Both the position numbers and the translations under genes were made by a program. Below are positions 18,152 to 28,317 of a stretch of DNA of 64,000 bases, piece after piece. The notes under the pieces were generated by a model, which worked only from the letters and a program-made list of their open reading frames with translations, was not told the origin of the DNA and ran no database searches. How positions within the stretch are numbered: position 1 is the stretch's first letter; each line of letters starts with the position of its first letter. Where the stretch lies: assembly GCF_900129405.1 (NCBI RefSeq), contig NZ_FQVQ01000009.1:53767-117766 (forward strand), written 5' to 3'. This stretch comes from Flavobacterium fontis. Lineage in GTDB: Bacteria > Bacteroidota > Bacteroidia > Flavobacteriales > Flavobacteriaceae.

Positions 18152-20452
18152 TTACTTTTTTATCACCATATCGCGGAGACGTTTGTGTTTCTCTTGCGCA
18201 TCTACTACTGCAACGGCTGCCATATTGACCATTTCCTCCACGCTAGCACCCAATTGAAAAATATGGGCGGGTTTGTCCATGCCCAACATAATGGGACCTA
18301 CTGAATCTACCTTGTACAGTTCTTTCAATAGTTTATACGTAATATTGGCCGACTCTAGATTGGGGAAAATCATGGTATTGACTTTTTTTCCTGCCAATTT
18401 TGAAAAGGGAAATTTCGCTTTCAACATATCGGGATTCAACGCAAAATCGGTTTGAATCTCTCCATCGACGATCAAATCAGGATAGTATTTATGCAAATAG
18501 GCTACGGCATCGCGCACTTTTTGGGCACTTTCATGGGTAGATGAGCCGAAATTGGAAAACGAAACCATAGCAATCACGGGTTCCATTCCGAACATACGAA
18601 CCGTTTTGGCAGTCATTAAAGCAATCTTGGCCAAATCATCGGCAGATGGATTGGGATTGATGGCTGTATCGGATAAAAACATGGGACCGCGATTGGTCAT
18701 CATCATATTGGTGGTCGCAATTAACGAAATCCCAGGAGCCTTACCAATCAATTGCATCAAGGGTCGCACCACAGAGGGATAACTTCGAGAATAGCCTGAA
18801 ACCATCGCATCAGCATCGCCTTCATTGACCATCATAGCGGCAAAATAGTTGCGCTCGCGCATCCATTTTTGAGCATCCAACAAGGAGATGCCACGGCGTT
18901 GACGTTCTTTCCAAAAGATTTCAGCATAGCGCATACGGCGTTCGTCTTCCTCTTTTGTTTTCGGGTCAAAAATAGGAATGTCGGCGTCAAAACCGATTTC
19001 TTCTTTCAACTCCAATATATCTTCTTTTCGTCCGAGTAAAATCGGTTTTCCAATACCTTCCTCATAGACAATTTGGGCCGCTTTGAGTACATCCAATTGA
19101 TCGGCTTCTGCAAAAACAATGCGTTTGGGGTCGGTTTTTGCGCGGTTGATTAATAGACGAACCATTTTATTATCCGAGCCCATGCGTTCCATCAACTCCT
19201 CTTCATAGCGTTCCCAGTCGGTAATCGGTTGTTGTGCTACTCCCGATTCCATCGCGGCTTTGGCGACTGCGGGGGCCACGCGTGAAATTAAGCGCGGATC
19301 AAAAGGTTTCGGGATAATATAATCGCGTCCGAAAGCCAATTTAGTTTCCCCATAAGCAATATTTACCTGCTCGGGCACTAATTCTTTGGCCAAGCAAGCC
19401 AAGGCTTTGACCGCGGCCATTTTCATGGCTTCATTAATTTTGGTTGCACGTACATCGAGGGCTCCACGGAAAATATACGGGAATCCCAAAACATTATTGA
19501 CTTGGTTGGGATGATCCGAGCGCCCCGTGGCCATAATAATATCTTTTCGGGTGGCAATGGCTACGTTATAATCGATTTCGGGAACAGGGTTGGCCATCGC
19601 AAAAACGATGGGATTCTTGGCCATGGCTAGAAGCATTTCGGGAGTCAAGATATTCCCTGCAGAAAGTCCCAAAAACACATCGGCATTTTTAAGGGCTTGC
19701 GCCATGGTTGTTCCAGGTTTGGCGGTGGTATAGCGACGCTGTAGGTCGGATAAATCCGTGCGTTCGTTGTGCAGCACTCCGTCTTTATCAAACATGATGA
19801 TGTTTTCGGGTTTTACGCCCAAAAGCACGTATAAATTGGCACAAGCTAGGGCGGCTGAACCCGCTCCTGAAACGACAATTTTTACTTTATTCACTTTTTT
19901 ACCGGCCAACTCTAGTGCATTCAATAAAGCTGCCGAAGAAATGATGGCGGTGCCGTGTTGGTCGTCATGCATTACGGGAATGTTGAGCTCTTCTACCAAT
20001 CGGCGTTCGATTTCAAACGATTCGGGGGCTTTGATATCTTCTAAGTTGATTCCTCCAAAAGTGGGGGCAATGTTTTTTACCGTTTCAATAAAAGCTTCGA
20101 CATTTTTGGTGTCCACCTCAATATCAAAAACATCGATGTCTGCGAAAATTTTAAACAACAAGGCCTTTCCTTCCATCACGGGTTTGGAGGCTTCGGGACC
20201 GATATCGCCCAAACCTAAGACGGCCGTTCCGTTGGAGATTACCGCGACTAAGTTTCCTTTGGACGTGTATTTGTAAACATTATTAACGTCTTTGGCGATT
20301 TCCAAACAAGGTTCTGCAACGCCCGGAGAATAGGCCAAGGACAAATCTCTTTGGGTTGCATATTTTTTGGTAGGAACAATTTTTATTTTGCCTGGGGTGG
20401 GTTTGGCATGGTATAAAAGTGCCGCACGGCGTTTACTCGATTGATTATCCAT
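18152..20452 (-). CDS. maeB: NADP-dependent malic enzyme with phosphotransacetylase-like domain
   Basis: The 766-residue protein decarboxylates malate to pyruvate and makes NADPH in the cytoplasm. Residues 1 to about 425 are the malic enzyme part: SLAYSPGVAEPC, the dinucleotide-binding VVSGAGSAALACANL, and the metal/substrate region MHDDQHGTAIISSAALLNAL. Residues from about 435 to the end resemble phosphate acetyltransferase. In MaeB-type enzymes this part is thought to be regulatory, responding to acetyl-CoA, and not catalytic. Full length for the MaeB class. The ATG start is preceded by a good promoter. Confidence 0.95.
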   Translation of the reverse strand: MDNQSSKRRAALLYHAKPTPGKIKIVPTKKYATQRDLSLAYSPGVAEPCLEIAKDVNNVYKYTSKGNLVAVISNGTAVLGLGDIGPEASKPVMEGKALLFKIFADIDVFDIEVDTKNVEAFIETVKNIAPTFGGINLEDIKAPESFEIERRLVEELNIPVMHDDQHGTAIISSAALLNALELAGKKVNKVKIVVSGAGSAALACANLYVLLGVKPENIIMFDKDGVLHNERTDLSDLQRRYTTAKPGTTMAQALKNADVFLGLSAGNILTPEMLLAMAKNPIVFAMANPVPEIDYNVAIATRKDIIMATGRSDHPNQVNNVLGFPYIFRGALDVRATKINEAMKMAAVKALACLAKELVPEQVNIAYGETKLAFGRDYIIPKPFDPRLISRVAPAVAKAAMESGVAQQPITDWERYEEELMERMGSDNKMVRLLINRAKTDPKRIVFAEADQLDVLKAAQIVYEEGIGKPILLGRKEDILELKEEIGFDADIPIFDPKTKEEDERRMRYAEIFWKERQRRGISLLDAQKWMRERNYFAAMMVNEGDADAMVSGYSRSYPSVVRPLMQLIGKAPGISLIATTNMMMTNRGPMFLSDTAINPNPSADDLAKIALMTAKTVRMFGMEPVIAMVSFSNFGSSTHESAQKVRDAVAYLHKYYPDLIVDGEIQTDFALNPDMLKAKFPFSKLAGKKVNTMIFPNLESANITYKLLKELYKVDSVGPIMLGMDKPAHIFQLGASVEEMVNMAAVAVVDAQEKHKRLRDMVIKK

Positions 20453-20473
20453 TTTTCACAATTTGCATCTTGA

Positions 20474-20508
20474 CAAAGGTAAAAGTATCCGTGGAATCGT
20501 GAAACAAA
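20474..20508 (-). promoter_or_regulatory. promoter of maeB
   Basis: On the minus strand: TTTG, a 23-base spacer, then TACCTTTG, 21 bases before the ATG of maeB. The spacing is at the upper limit of the Bacteroidota consensus. The -33 box lies just beyond the end of queG. Confidence 0.5.
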
Positions 20509-20516
20509 TGAGGGAT

Positions 20517-21446
20517 TTATTTGAGGAAGTCGATATTGCGTTTCAAGCCTTGGTATTGGGTTCGTTTTACGGCCGAATCGCGAAAAACTTCTTTAAAAAT
20601 ATCTTCCGTTATTTCTTCCCAATCCTTTTTGGAAAAAGAGAGTAAATCGGGATGCGGATTAAATTGTGGCTCTTGATGTGGCGTTGCAAATCGGTTCCAA
20701 GGACAGACTTCCTGACATACATCACACCCAAAGACCCAATCATTCCACGCGCCTTTCATGGTCTCTGGCAACTGATTTTTGAGTTCGATAGTAAAATACG
20801 AAATACACTTGCTCCCGTCGACCACATAGGGCGCCACGATTGCTTGGGTGGGACATGCATCGATGCAAGCCGTACACGTACCACAATGATCGGTAGTGGG
20901 CGGATCGTAGTCCAATTCAAGATCGACGATGAGTTCGGCTACAAAATAGTACGAACCCGTTTTTTGGGTAATAAGATTGGCATTTTTACCGATCCAACCG
21001 AGTCCGCTTTTGGCGGCCCAAGCTTTGTCCAAGACTGGCGCAGAATCGACAAAAGCACGTCCATTAACGGCACCGATTTCGGTTTGTATACTGTGCAATA
21101 GCGCTTTTAGTTTGTCTTTGATCACGTAATGATAATCTTTCCCATAGGCATATTTTGAAATCTTATACGTATCCTCTTGTTGGGTTTCGGCGGGAAAATA
21201 GTTGAGGAGTACCGAAATGACACTTTTGGCATCGTCGACGAGCAATCTAGGATCAAGGCGTTTATCAAAATGGTTTTCCATATACTGCATTTCACCGTGA
21301 AAGCCTTGATGGAGCCAGCGTTCCAAACGGGGGGCTTCGGCTTCTAGAAAACCGGCTTTGGCAATACCACACGAAAGAAACCCAAGGCGTTTGGCTTCGG
21401 CTTTTATAAACTGACTGTAGTGTTGTTTTTGGTTGTTCATGTGCAT
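20517..21446 (-). CDS. queG: epoxyqueuosine reductase QueG
   Basis: The 309-residue cobalamin- and iron-sulfur-dependent enzyme reduces epoxyqueuosine to queuosine at position 34 of tRNA. Two 4Fe-4S cluster motifs are visible, [16 protein letters not shown] and [11 protein letters not shown], with the conserved [13 protein letters not shown] segment before them. Two methionines (codons 1 and 3) are possible starts. It reads in the same direction as ruvB but is separated from it by a GC-rich palindromic element. A queuosine-precursor transporter gene lies at 62447, so the organism appears to complete or salvage queuosine. Confidence 0.95.
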   Translation of the reverse strand: MHMNNQKQHYSQFIKAEAKRLGFLSCGIAKAGFLEAEAPRLERWLHQGFHGEMQYMENHFDKRLDPRLLVDDAKSVISVLLNYFPAETQQEDTYKISKYAYGKDYHYVIKDKLKALLHSIQTEIGAVNGRAFVDSAPVLDKAWAAKSGLGWIGKNANLITQKTGSYYFVAELIVDLELDYDPPTTDHCGTCTACIDACPTQAIVAPYVVDGSKCISYFTIELKNQLPETMKGAWNDWVFGCDVCQEVCPWNRFATPHQEPQFNPHPDLLSFSKKDWEEITEDIFKEVFRDSAVKRTQYQGLKRNIDFLK

Positions 21447-21512
21447 TAGGGATTGCAGCGAAGTACCCGCCCGACGTGAGGAGGGCGCGTACTGCGGAAA
21501 GCCCGACCCCGA
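21446..21512. repeat. GC-rich imperfect palindromic element between ruvB and queG
   Basis: The segment is far richer in G and C than the surrounding genes. It contains an 11-base arm at 21462-21472 (AGTACCCGCCC) facing 21483-21493 (GGGCGCGTACT), with one mismatch and a 10-base loop. It is flanked by GGGATTGCAGC on one side and GCGGAAAGCCCGAC on the other. From memory, this layout (ATCCC box, variable palindrome, GTCGGGCT box) recurs between genes in many Flavobacteriaceae genomes. No second copy is in the window, so the repeat nature is inference. Confidence 0.5.
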
Positions 21513-21557
21513 GAGAAAACGGGAATAGACGCAGGGAGATGCTTTCGGGGGAATGCC

Positions 21558-22580
21558 CTAAAACAATTCGCCCTGAGACGTTCCTTTAATTTTACCCAAA
21601 TGGCGATAGGCCTTTTCGGTGACTTCGCGACCACGTGGTGTGCGAATGATGAACCCTTCTTGAATTAAAAAAGGTTCGTAAACTTCTTCAATGGTTTCGC
21701 CATTATCGGAAACGGCGGTGGCCAATGTGGAGAGCCCCACAGGACCGCCTTTGAATTTATCGATAATCGTGGTGAGAATCTTATTGTCCATTTCATCCAG
21801 TCCGTGTGCATCGACATGTAGGGCTTGAAGCGAGTAGCGGGCGATTTCAATATCGATTTTGCCATTGCCTTTAATTTGGGCAAAATCGCGAACACGGCGT
21901 AAGAGGGCATTGGCGATACGCGGTGTTCCACGGCTTCTTCCAGCGATTTCGATTGCCGCTTCCATAGATATGGGCACACCGAGAATGGTGGCACTGCGTT
22001 GCACAATAGTTGTGAGGAGTTCGGTGTTATAATATTGTAGCCGCGATTGGATTCCGAAGCGCGCGCGCATGGGAGCTGTGAGGAGTCCACTACGCGTGGT
22101 TGCGCCAACAAGAGTAAAGGGATTCAAATTAATTTGTACGGAGCGCGCATTGGGTCCGGTTTCGATCATAATGTCGATTTTAAAATCCTCCATCGCCGAA
22201 TACAAATATTCTTCCACTACGGGGCTTAGTCGGTGAATTTCGTCGATAAAAAGAACATCCCGTTCGTCGAGGTTGGTTAGCAGTCCTGCGAGATCGCCGG
22301 GTTTATCGAGTACGGGCCCTGAGGTAATTTTTATCCCTACGCCCAATTCATTGGCGAGAATATTGGCTAAGGTGGTTTTTCCTAATCCAGGCGGCCCGTG
22401 AAAAAGGGTATGATCGAGGGCTTCATCGCGAAGATTGGCGGCTTTAACGAAAACCTTTAAATTCTCGAGCACTTGATCTTGACCTGTAAAATCGTCAAAC
22501 GACAGGGGTCGTAACTTCTTCTCGAGGTCAATTTCTTCGGGGTTGTAGCCCTTGTTGGTGGGGTCTAAGTTTTCGTTCAT
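21558..22580 (-). CDS. ruvB: Holliday junction DNA helicase RuvB
   Basis: The 340-residue AAA+ ATPase drives branch migration with RuvA. Visible are Walker [12 protein letters not shown], Walker B FIDEIHRL, the sensor/arginine-finger region [18 protein letters not shown] and a C-terminal winged helix ([16 protein letters not shown]). The start is placed at MNENLDPTN (22580). A longer frame to 22598 begins within the predicted promoter. The -7 box ends 5 bases before this ATG, which suggests a leaderless or nearly leaderless transcript. Confidence 0.96.
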   Translation of the reverse strand: MNENLDPTNKGYNPEEIDLEKKLRPLSFDDFTGQDQVLENLKVFVKAANLRDEALDHTLFHGPPGLGKTTLANILANELGVGIKITSGPVLDKPGDLAGLLTNLDERDVLFIDEIHRLSPVVEEYLYSAMEDFKIDIMIETGPNARSVQINLNPFTLVGATTRSGLLTAPMRARFGIQSRLQYYNTELLTTIVQRSATILGVPISMEAAIEIAGRSRGTPRIANALLRRVRDFAQIKGNGKIDIEIARYSLQALHVDAHGLDEMDNKILTTIIDKFKGGPVGLSTLATAVSDNGETIEEVYEPFLIQEGFIIRTPRGREVTEKAYRHLGKIKGTSQGELF

Positions 22581-22584
22581 AGCA

Positions 22585-22592
22585 CAAATATA
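22585..22592 (-). promoter_or_regulatory. -7 promoter element for ruvB
   Basis: The minus strand reads TATATTTG, an exact TAnnTTTG match. Only 4 bases separate it from the ATG at 22580, so the transcript start would coincide with the start codon or lie 1-2 bases from it. Confidence 0.5.
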
Positions 22593-22610
22593 GCACAAGT
22601 TTGGAGGAAT

Positions 22611-22639
22611 AAAAAAAGCCTTTCCGAAGAAAGGCTTTT
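22611..22639 (-). terminator. intrinsic terminator closing the complex III-coxBA operon
   Basis: On the minus strand: stem GCCTTTC, loop TTCG, stem GAAAGGC, then seven T, 9 bases after the coxA stop. The tetraloop UUCG is a very stable one. A short A/T flank extends the stem so that it may also stop plus-strand transcripts. Confidence 0.92.
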
Positions 22640-22647
22640 GGGATATT

Positions 22648-24444
22648 TTAGTGATGAAGAACCTCTTCTCCGGGTTTCATCGGTACATTTTGAGGTACGA
22701 AATCTTCGTCATGCCCTGGCTTGCTGTAGTCGTAAGGCCAACGGTGAACTTCTGGAATCTCACCAGGCCAGTTTCCGTGCATGTGTTCTACAGGCGCTGT
22801 CCATTCTAAAGTATTTGAACGCCATGGATTCTGTGGTGCTTTTTCACCAAAGAAAATAGAGCTAAAGAAGTTGTAAATAAATACCAATTGGAAAGCACCT
22901 CCAATTAAGGCGAATATGGTGATGACCACGTTTACATCTTGCATATCATCAAAGATAGGGAAGTTTGTGTTGGTATAGTAACGACGTGGTAGACCCGCCA
23001 TACCGATAAAGTGCATCGGGAAGAATACGCCATAGGCACAGATTGCTGTTACCCAGAAGTGTACATACCCTAAGTTTTTATTCAACATGCGGCCATACAT
23101 TCTAGGGAACCAGTGGTAGATTCCAGCGAACATACCGTATAATGCCGAGATCCCCATTACCAAGTGGAAGTGTGCTACTACGAAATAAGTATCGTGAACG
23201 TTGATGTCAAGCGTACTGTCCCCTAAGATGATACCCGTCAAACCACCGGTGATGAACGTAGATACTAATCCGATGGAGAACAACATCGCAGGGTTCATTT
23301 GTAAGTTACCTTTCCAAATTGTGGTAATGTAGTTAAACGCTTTTACCGCAGAGGGAATAGCAATCAACAGGGTAGTGAAGGTAAATACAGAACCTAGGAA
23401 GGGGTTCATTCCGGAGATGAACATGTGGTGCCCCCATACAATAGTGGATAAGAATGCGATGGCTAAGATAGACATGATCATCGCACGGTATCCGAAGATT
23501 GGTTTACGCGCATTGGTGGCAATTACTTCAGAAGTGATTCCTAATGCAGGTAATAAAATGATATATACTTCAGGGTGACCTAGGAACCAGAATAAGTGTT
23601 CGAACAATACAGGAGAACCCCCTTGATAATCTAACACTTCACCTGCAAGGTAAATATCGGATAGGAAGAAAGAAGTTCCGAAACTGCGGTCCATGATCAA
23701 CAACAAAGCAGCCGATAAAAGTACAGGGAACGAAATAACCCCAATTACCGCTGTGATGAAGAAAGCCCAGATCGTTAACGGCATACGCGTCATGCTCATC
23801 CCTTTGGTACGTAGGTTTAACACCGTTACAATGTAGTTAAGAGAACCCAACAAAGAGGAAGCAATGAAAATAGCCATGGAAACTAACCAAAGCGTCATCC
23901 CTAGTCCAGAACCTGGAATAGCTTGCGGTAAAGCACTCAACGGGGGATAAATCGTCCATCCTGCGGAAGCAGGTCCTGATTCTACAAACAAAGAAACGAC
24001 CATGATTACGCTGGAAAGGAAGAACAACCAATAGGAAACCATGTTCAGGAAACCTGAGGCCATATCACGCGCACCCAACTGCAATGGAATTAACAAATTA
24101 CTAAACGTACCACTCAAAGCGGCCGTTAATACGAAGAACACCATGATAGTACCGTGAATGGTAATTAATGCTAAGTAGGCTTCGTTGGTCATTACTCCAT
24201 CGGGAGCCATACGCTCACCAAGGAAAAACTTAAAAACTTTGAAGGACTCCTCCGGCCATGCTAATTGCATACGGAACAAAAGAGACATACCCACCCCGAT
24301 GATCCCCATGATAATACCTGTCAAAAGGTATTGCTTGGAAATCATTTTATGGTCAATACTGAAGATATACTTTGTAATAAAAGTATCCTTGTGGTGGTGA
24401 TCATGTGCATGATCATCAATGTGAAGGTCGTGTGCGTGACTCAT
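22648..24444 (-). CDS. coxA: cytochrome c oxidase subunit I
   Basis: The 598-residue heme-copper oxidase catalytic subunit has about 12 membrane helices. The active site is intact: [17 protein letters not shown] carries the CuB histidine and the cross-linked tyrosine, WGHHMFISG the other two CuB histidines, and [10 protein letters not shown] the heme ligands. The N-terminus is histidine-rich ([11 protein letters not shown]), a common feature of Bacteroidota versions. It is the last gene of the operon that starts with actA, 29 bases after coxB, so quinol oxidation by complex III and O2 reduction are expressed together. Confidence 0.97.
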   Translation of the reverse strand: MSHAHDLHIDDHAHDHHHKDTFITKYIFSIDHKMISKQYLLTGIIMGIIGVGMSLLFRMQLAWPEESFKVFKFFLGERMAPDGVMTNEAYLALITIHGTIMVFFVLTAALSGTFSNLLIPLQLGARDMASGFLNMVSYWLFFLSSVIMVVSLFVESGPASAGWTIYPPLSALPQAIPGSGLGMTLWLVSMAIFIASSLLGSLNYIVTVLNLRTKGMSMTRMPLTIWAFFITAVIGVISFPVLLSAALLLIMDRSFGTSFFLSDIYLAGEVLDYQGGSPVLFEHLFWFLGHPEVYIILLPALGITSEVIATNARKPIFGYRAMIMSILAIAFLSTIVWGHHMFISGMNPFLGSVFTFTTLLIAIPSAVKAFNYITTIWKGNLQMNPAMLFSIGLVSTFITGGLTGIILGDSTLDINVHDTYFVVAHFHLVMGISALYGMFAGIYHWFPRMYGRMLNKNLGYVHFWVTAICAYGVFFPMHFIGMAGLPRRYYTNTNFPIFDDMQDVNVVITIFALIGGAFQLVFIYNFFSSIFFGEKAPQNPWRSNTLEWTAPVEHMHGNWPGEIPEVHRWPYDYSKPGHDEDFVPQNVPMKPGEEVLHH

Positions 24445-24473
24445 ATCCTAGTAATATAATTTTATCTTTTTAC

Positions 24474-25643
24474 TTATTTTGCTTGCGCTACTACCGTAGT
24501 ATCAGGTTTGGTAGCGGTTGAATCTGATGGTGTTGTCCCAGCAGCAGCGGCAGCATCTGCTTTAGCGGCATTTTTAACAGCTTGAACCAAAGTAGTTTTT
24601 TCTTTCAACCACTTTTGGTACTCTTGAGGTTCATCAACTACCACTTTCATTTGCATGTTGTAGTGCGAGGAGCCACAAATTTTGTTACAAAGAATGAGAT
24701 AATCAAAAGTGTATGGATCTAAACCAGTTTTACCTTGAGCTTCTAATTCTTTACTCTTTTTGGTACGAATAGCATTAATGTTGTCTACTTTTTCAATCAT
24801 TTCTGGCGTATCACGCATTTCTTGTGTCGTCATAATGGGTGTAAAAGCAAATTGCGTAACCATACCGGGTACACAGTTCATTTGTGCACGGAAGTGAGGC
24901 ATGTACATCGAATGCAATACATCTTGTGAACGTATCTTGAAGATTACCTTTTTCCCTTTTGGGATGTGAAGTTCTTCAGTAACGATATCATCTTGCGCAT
25001 TGGGGTCTGCTAAATCAACCCCGAGTGTATTCACCCCTTCGATAAGGCGAACATTGGCTTTTCCTAATACATTATCTTCACCAGCATAACGGGCAGTCCA
25101 TTTAAATTGCTGTGCATAGACTTCAATTACAATCGGTTTTTCCTCTTTTTCATTGATAAACATGATGTCTGTCCATGCATACAACCCGAAGAAAATTAAT
25201 ACCGCCAATACGATAGCTGGAATCGCACTCCAAATAAATTCTAATTTGTTATTGTCTGAGATGTAAGCAGCTACTTGTCCTTTTTTTCCTGAATATTTGT
25301 AGGCATAATAGTGAAGTAAGGCTTGTGTAACAGTTTGTACGAAGAAAATCAAAATCATGGAAATCCACATCAATTGATCCACCTCAATACCATGCTCAGA
25401 AGCTGAATTACTCATTAAAGGGTAAGAACCATATTTTACGATACAGATGATGGTAATCAAATAGATGAATGCCAAAAATCCGAACATTAAGTAACCATTG
25501 ACTCTATTGTCGTTGTCACCCGCAACTTGTGAGGATTCATCAGTGGATTTTTTACCAATTTGAGTTAAGGCAAAAATCTTACTCAACTGCCACAAGGCTA
25601 CGGATAATAAAACTAAAACAAGAACTACTAATAAAGCTGTCAT
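24474..25643 (-). CDS. coxB: cytochrome c oxidase subunit II
   Basis: The 389-residue protein has an N-terminal membrane segment, two hairpin helices (about 50-70 and 135-160) and a periplasmic cupredoxin domain. The CuA site is complete: DVLHSMYMP and CNKICGSSHYNM (C-x3-C-x3-H-x2-M). It accepts electrons from cytochrome c or directly from the complex III cytochrome domain. It ends in an alanine/threonine-rich tail of about 35 residues and has no fused cytochrome c domain, so it is not a caa3-type subunit II. It is 19 bases after actF. Confidence 0.96.
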   Translation of the reverse strand: MTALLVVLVLVLLSVALWQLSKIFALTQIGKKSTDESSQVAGDNDNRVNGYLMFGFLAFIYLITIICIVKYGSYPLMSNSASEHGIEVDQLMWISMILIFFVQTVTQALLHYYAYKYSGKKGQVAAYISDNNKLEFIWSAIPAIVLAVLIFFGLYAWTDIMFINEKEEKPIVIEVYAQQFKWTARYAGEDNVLGKANVRLIEGVNTLGVDLADPNAQDDIVTEELHIPKGKKVIFKIRSQDVLHSMYMPHFRAQMNCVPGMVTQFAFTPIMTTQEMRDTPEMIEKVDNINAIRTKKSKELEAQGKTGLDPYTFDYLILCNKICGSSHYNMQMKVVVDEPQEYQKWLKEKTTLVQAVKNAAKADAAAAAGTTPSDSTATKPDTTVVAQAK

Positions 25644-25662
25644 TTGTTCTTTTCTTTAAATA

Positions 25663-27186
25663 TTAATAATGAAAATGTTTACTTTCTTCCATGAATGGAT
25701 TACGTTTTGGAGTAAGCGGCGCTTTGGTAAGCGCGTTGAATACGACCAAAATAAATAAGCCCAAGAAGAACAATACAGAACTGATTTCGGATACTCCAAT
25801 AAACCATTGGTCACCCACAGTTGCGGGCATAATCATATTGAAGAAATCAATGTAATGTCCAAATAAAATTACAACACCAGCGGTTACAACAATAGGAGCT
25901 ACACGTTTGAAATCAGTATTGATTAAGGTTAAGAACGGGAATACGAAATTTAATCCGACAGCGCCCCAGAAAGGCAAGGTGTAATCGTTGATACGGGTTA
26001 CAAAATAGGTAACCTCTTCAGGAATGTTGGCATACCAAATCAACATGAATTGTGAGAACCATAAGTACGTCCAAAATACGCTAATTCCGAACATGAATTT
26101 GGATAAGTCGTGAATGTGACTTGAATTAACATATTCTAAATAACCTTTTGATTTCAAATACAAGGTAACCATTGAGATGGTAGTAATACCACTTACAAAG
26201 AAACTCGCAAAAACATACCATCCAAACAAGGTACTAAACCAGTGAGGATCCAAAGACATAATCCAGTCCCAAGCCATAATTGACTCCGATACAATAAAGA
26301 ATACCAGGAAGGTAGCTGAAAGTTTGAAATTTTTCTTGTAGTAAGCATCATCAGAAGCTTCATCTTGTGCTAAACAGTTTTTACGTGAGAAATAACGGTA
26401 AAGGTTCCAACCCAACAAGAAAATGGCAGCGCGAATAATCCAAAAACCGAAGTTCAAATAGCCTGACTTACCGTCAATTAAGGCATCATAGTTTGGCGAT
26501 CCTGGTTTCGTTACACCATCCTCCATCCATGTGAACAAATGGTTCATGTGTAATCCTGAAGCTAAAAGCAAACCGAAGAAAATAATAGAACCTACAGGCA
26601 AATAAGCTGTTATACCTTGCATCACACGGAACAAAACGGGAGACCAACCTGCTTGCGCAACTTGTTGGATAGCATAAAAAGCTAAGGCACCCATGGTTAC
26701 CAACAAGAAAAAGATACACGCTACATAAAGAGCAGCCCAAGGTTTGTTTTGTAATTGATGCATTACATGCTCGATATGTTCCTTGTGGGCTACCGCAGGG
26801 TCGATATGTTTCTCCTTCTTAGGTACTACGGATAGCGTTTTTTTAGCTGTTTCAGGAGCTACAGGCTGCGCGATTGAATCAGTGGCCGCTAAATGCGTTG
26901 TATCATGTGAAACGGCATGAGCATCTTCAGTTTTGTGCGTAGCTTCTTGATGCGCTTCCGGTTTTGCAGCATGAGCCTCGTGGTTAGGAGTTGCGTGGGT
27001 ATCGTGAGAAGCAGCAGTAGCATGACCACCGTGTCCGCCATGACCCTCATGATGAGCCGCAGCAACAATTTTCTCAACATCTTCTATAGTTTTCGGAGTA
27101 GATAAAAACCCATATACGATACCTACCAATCCTAATGCAATTAGGATAAAGGCCGAGGTTTTTAATCTTTGTGAAAATGTGTACAT
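25663..27186 (-). CDS. actF: alternative complex III subunit ActF, with histidine-rich insert
   Basis: The 507-residue membrane protein belongs to the quinol:cytochrome c oxidoreductase (alternative complex III) family. ActF is related to ActC and has about ten helices (for example WAALYVACIFFLLVTMGALAFY and the helices after residue 180). Residues 45-98, after the first helix, hold 14 histidines among Ala, Glu, Gly and Thr, followed by a charged linker to about residue 145. This stretch is low-complexity and probably exposed. It stands between actE and coxB with short spacers. Confidence 0.93.
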   Translation of the reverse strand: MYTFSQRLKTSAFILIALGLVGIVYGFLSTPKTIEDVEKIVAAAHHEGHGGHGGHATAASHDTHATPNHEAHAAKPEAHQEATHKTEDAHAVSHDTTHLAATDSIAQPVAPETAKKTLSVVPKKEKHIDPAVAHKEHIEHVMHQLQNKPWAALYVACIFFLLVTMGALAFYAIQQVAQAGWSPVLFRVMQGITAYLPVGSIIFFGLLLASGLHMNHLFTWMEDGVTKPGSPNYDALIDGKSGYLNFGFWIIRAAIFLLGWNLYRYFSRKNCLAQDEASDDAYYKKNFKLSATFLVFFIVSESIMAWDWIMSLDPHWFSTLFGWYVFASFFVSGITTISMVTLYLKSKGYLEYVNSSHIHDLSKFMFGISVFWTYLWFSQFMLIWYANIPEEVTYFVTRINDYTLPFWGAVGLNFVFPFLTLINTDFKRVAPIVVTAGVVILFGHYIDFFNMIMPATVGDQWFIGVSEISSVLFFLGLFILVVFNALTKAPLTPKRNPFMEESKHFHY

Positions 27187-27213
27187 ATCTATATTAATCT
27201 GATAATTCTACAA

Positions 27214-27777
27214 TTATAATTTGCTTTTCAATTGCATCACATAATGCGATACCATCCAACGTTCCTCACGGTTCAACTGATTGGCATACGAACCCATAGA
27301 GTTCAAACCATACATCAATACGTGGTTCACGCTTCCTTCAGTGATTTGGCGATCCTTGTAATTTGGAACCCCGAGGTATTTGCCTTGCGTAACCAATTTC
27401 CCTTTACCGTCACCGGCCGTACCGTGACAAATAGCGCAGTAAATTACATACAATTCTTCTGCTTTTTTCATGTCAATTTTGTCGGCTGGAAAAGGATTAA
27501 CTACCGCTTTAGAAGCTTCATACCCTTCTGTTGAATTCGGTAACTCATAAGGAACGTGACCTCTTTTGATGGTCCCATCGGGTGGAATCTGTCCCTCTTT
27601 ACCGTTTTCACTTTTCGCATTTACTGAATTGAAAGCATCCGACTCAGCATAAGTTTCATAAGCCACCGATTCATACATGTTGGGCATGTATTGGTAATTC
27701 GGTGATTTATCGTCTTTACAAGCTGTGAATAAAGCTACAGCTCCAAACATCATGGCTATTTTTAAACTATTCTTCAT
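27214..27777 (-). CDS. actE: alternative complex III subunit ActE, monoheme cytochrome c lipoprotein
   Basis: The 187-residue protein has a lipoprotein signal peptide ending in the lipobox LFTAC (C20). One heme c site, CAICHG at C114-H118, lies in a cytochrome c domain with a later methionine (NHVLMYGLNSMGSY) that could be the axial ligand. ActE passes electrons within complex III at the periplasmic face. It begins 4 bases after the end of actD in the conserved order actABCDEF. Confidence 0.94.
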   Translation of the reverse strand: MKNSLKIAMMFGAVALFTACKDDKSPNYQYMPNMYESVAYETYAESDAFNSVNAKSENGKEGQIPPDGTIKRGHVPYELPNSTEGYEASKAVVNPFPADKIDMKKAEELYVIYCAICHGTAGDGKGKLVTQGKYLGVPNYKDRQITEGSVNHVLMYGLNSMGSYANQLNREERWMVSHYVMQLKSKL

Positions 27778-27781
27778 GGTC

Positions 27782-28309
27782 TTAATGCTTTTCTATAACT
27801 TTAACTTCTACAGCACCTGTATTTTTGAAGAAAGCTATCATCGCTTCTTCATCACCAGAAACCGAAACTTCCATTAAAAAGTGATCGTCTGTAGTACGTA
27901 CATCTGGATTTTCAGCTTTTTTGAAAGGCCATAAACGGCTTCTCATGTAAAAAGTAATTACCATCAAGTGAGCGGCAAAAAATACCGTCATTTCAAACAT
28001 TACAGGAACGAAAGCCGGCATGTTTTGAAGGTAACTGAAACTTGGTTTTCCACCGATATCTTGAGGCCAATCATTAATCATGATATTCCACATCATCCAA
28101 GTGGCTACAGAAATACCAATACAACCATAAATGAATGCGCAAATCGCTAAACGTGTGGGAGCTAATCCCATCGCTTTATCCAAACCGTGCACCGGAAATG
28201 GAGTAAAAACTTCTTCAATATGATGATGTGCTTTACGGGTTTGCTTTACAGCATCCATCAATACATCGTCATCGTTATATAGTGCGTAAATAACTTTTGT
28301 ACTGCTCAT
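27782..28309 (-). CDS. actD: alternative complex III subunit ActD (DUF3341)
   Basis: The 175-residue protein has a soluble N-terminal part (VIYALYNDDDVLMDAVKQ), two membrane helices (about 58-78 and 100-122) and a cytoplasmic C-terminal ferredoxin-like part. This is the DUF3341 family, membrane subunit ActD of alternative complex III. It carries no cofactor motif. It lies between actC and actE with 4 and 8 base spacers. Confidence 0.93.
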   Translation of the reverse strand: MSSTKVIYALYNDDDVLMDAVKQTRKAHHHIEEVFTPFPVHGLDKAMGLAPTRLAICAFIYGCIGISVATWMMWNIMINDWPQDIGGKPSFSYLQNMPAFVPVMFEMTVFFAAHLMVITFYMRSRLWPFKKAENPDVRTTDDHFLMEVSVSGDEEAMIAFFKNTGAVEVKVIEKH

Positions 28310-28317
28310 GACGTTTA

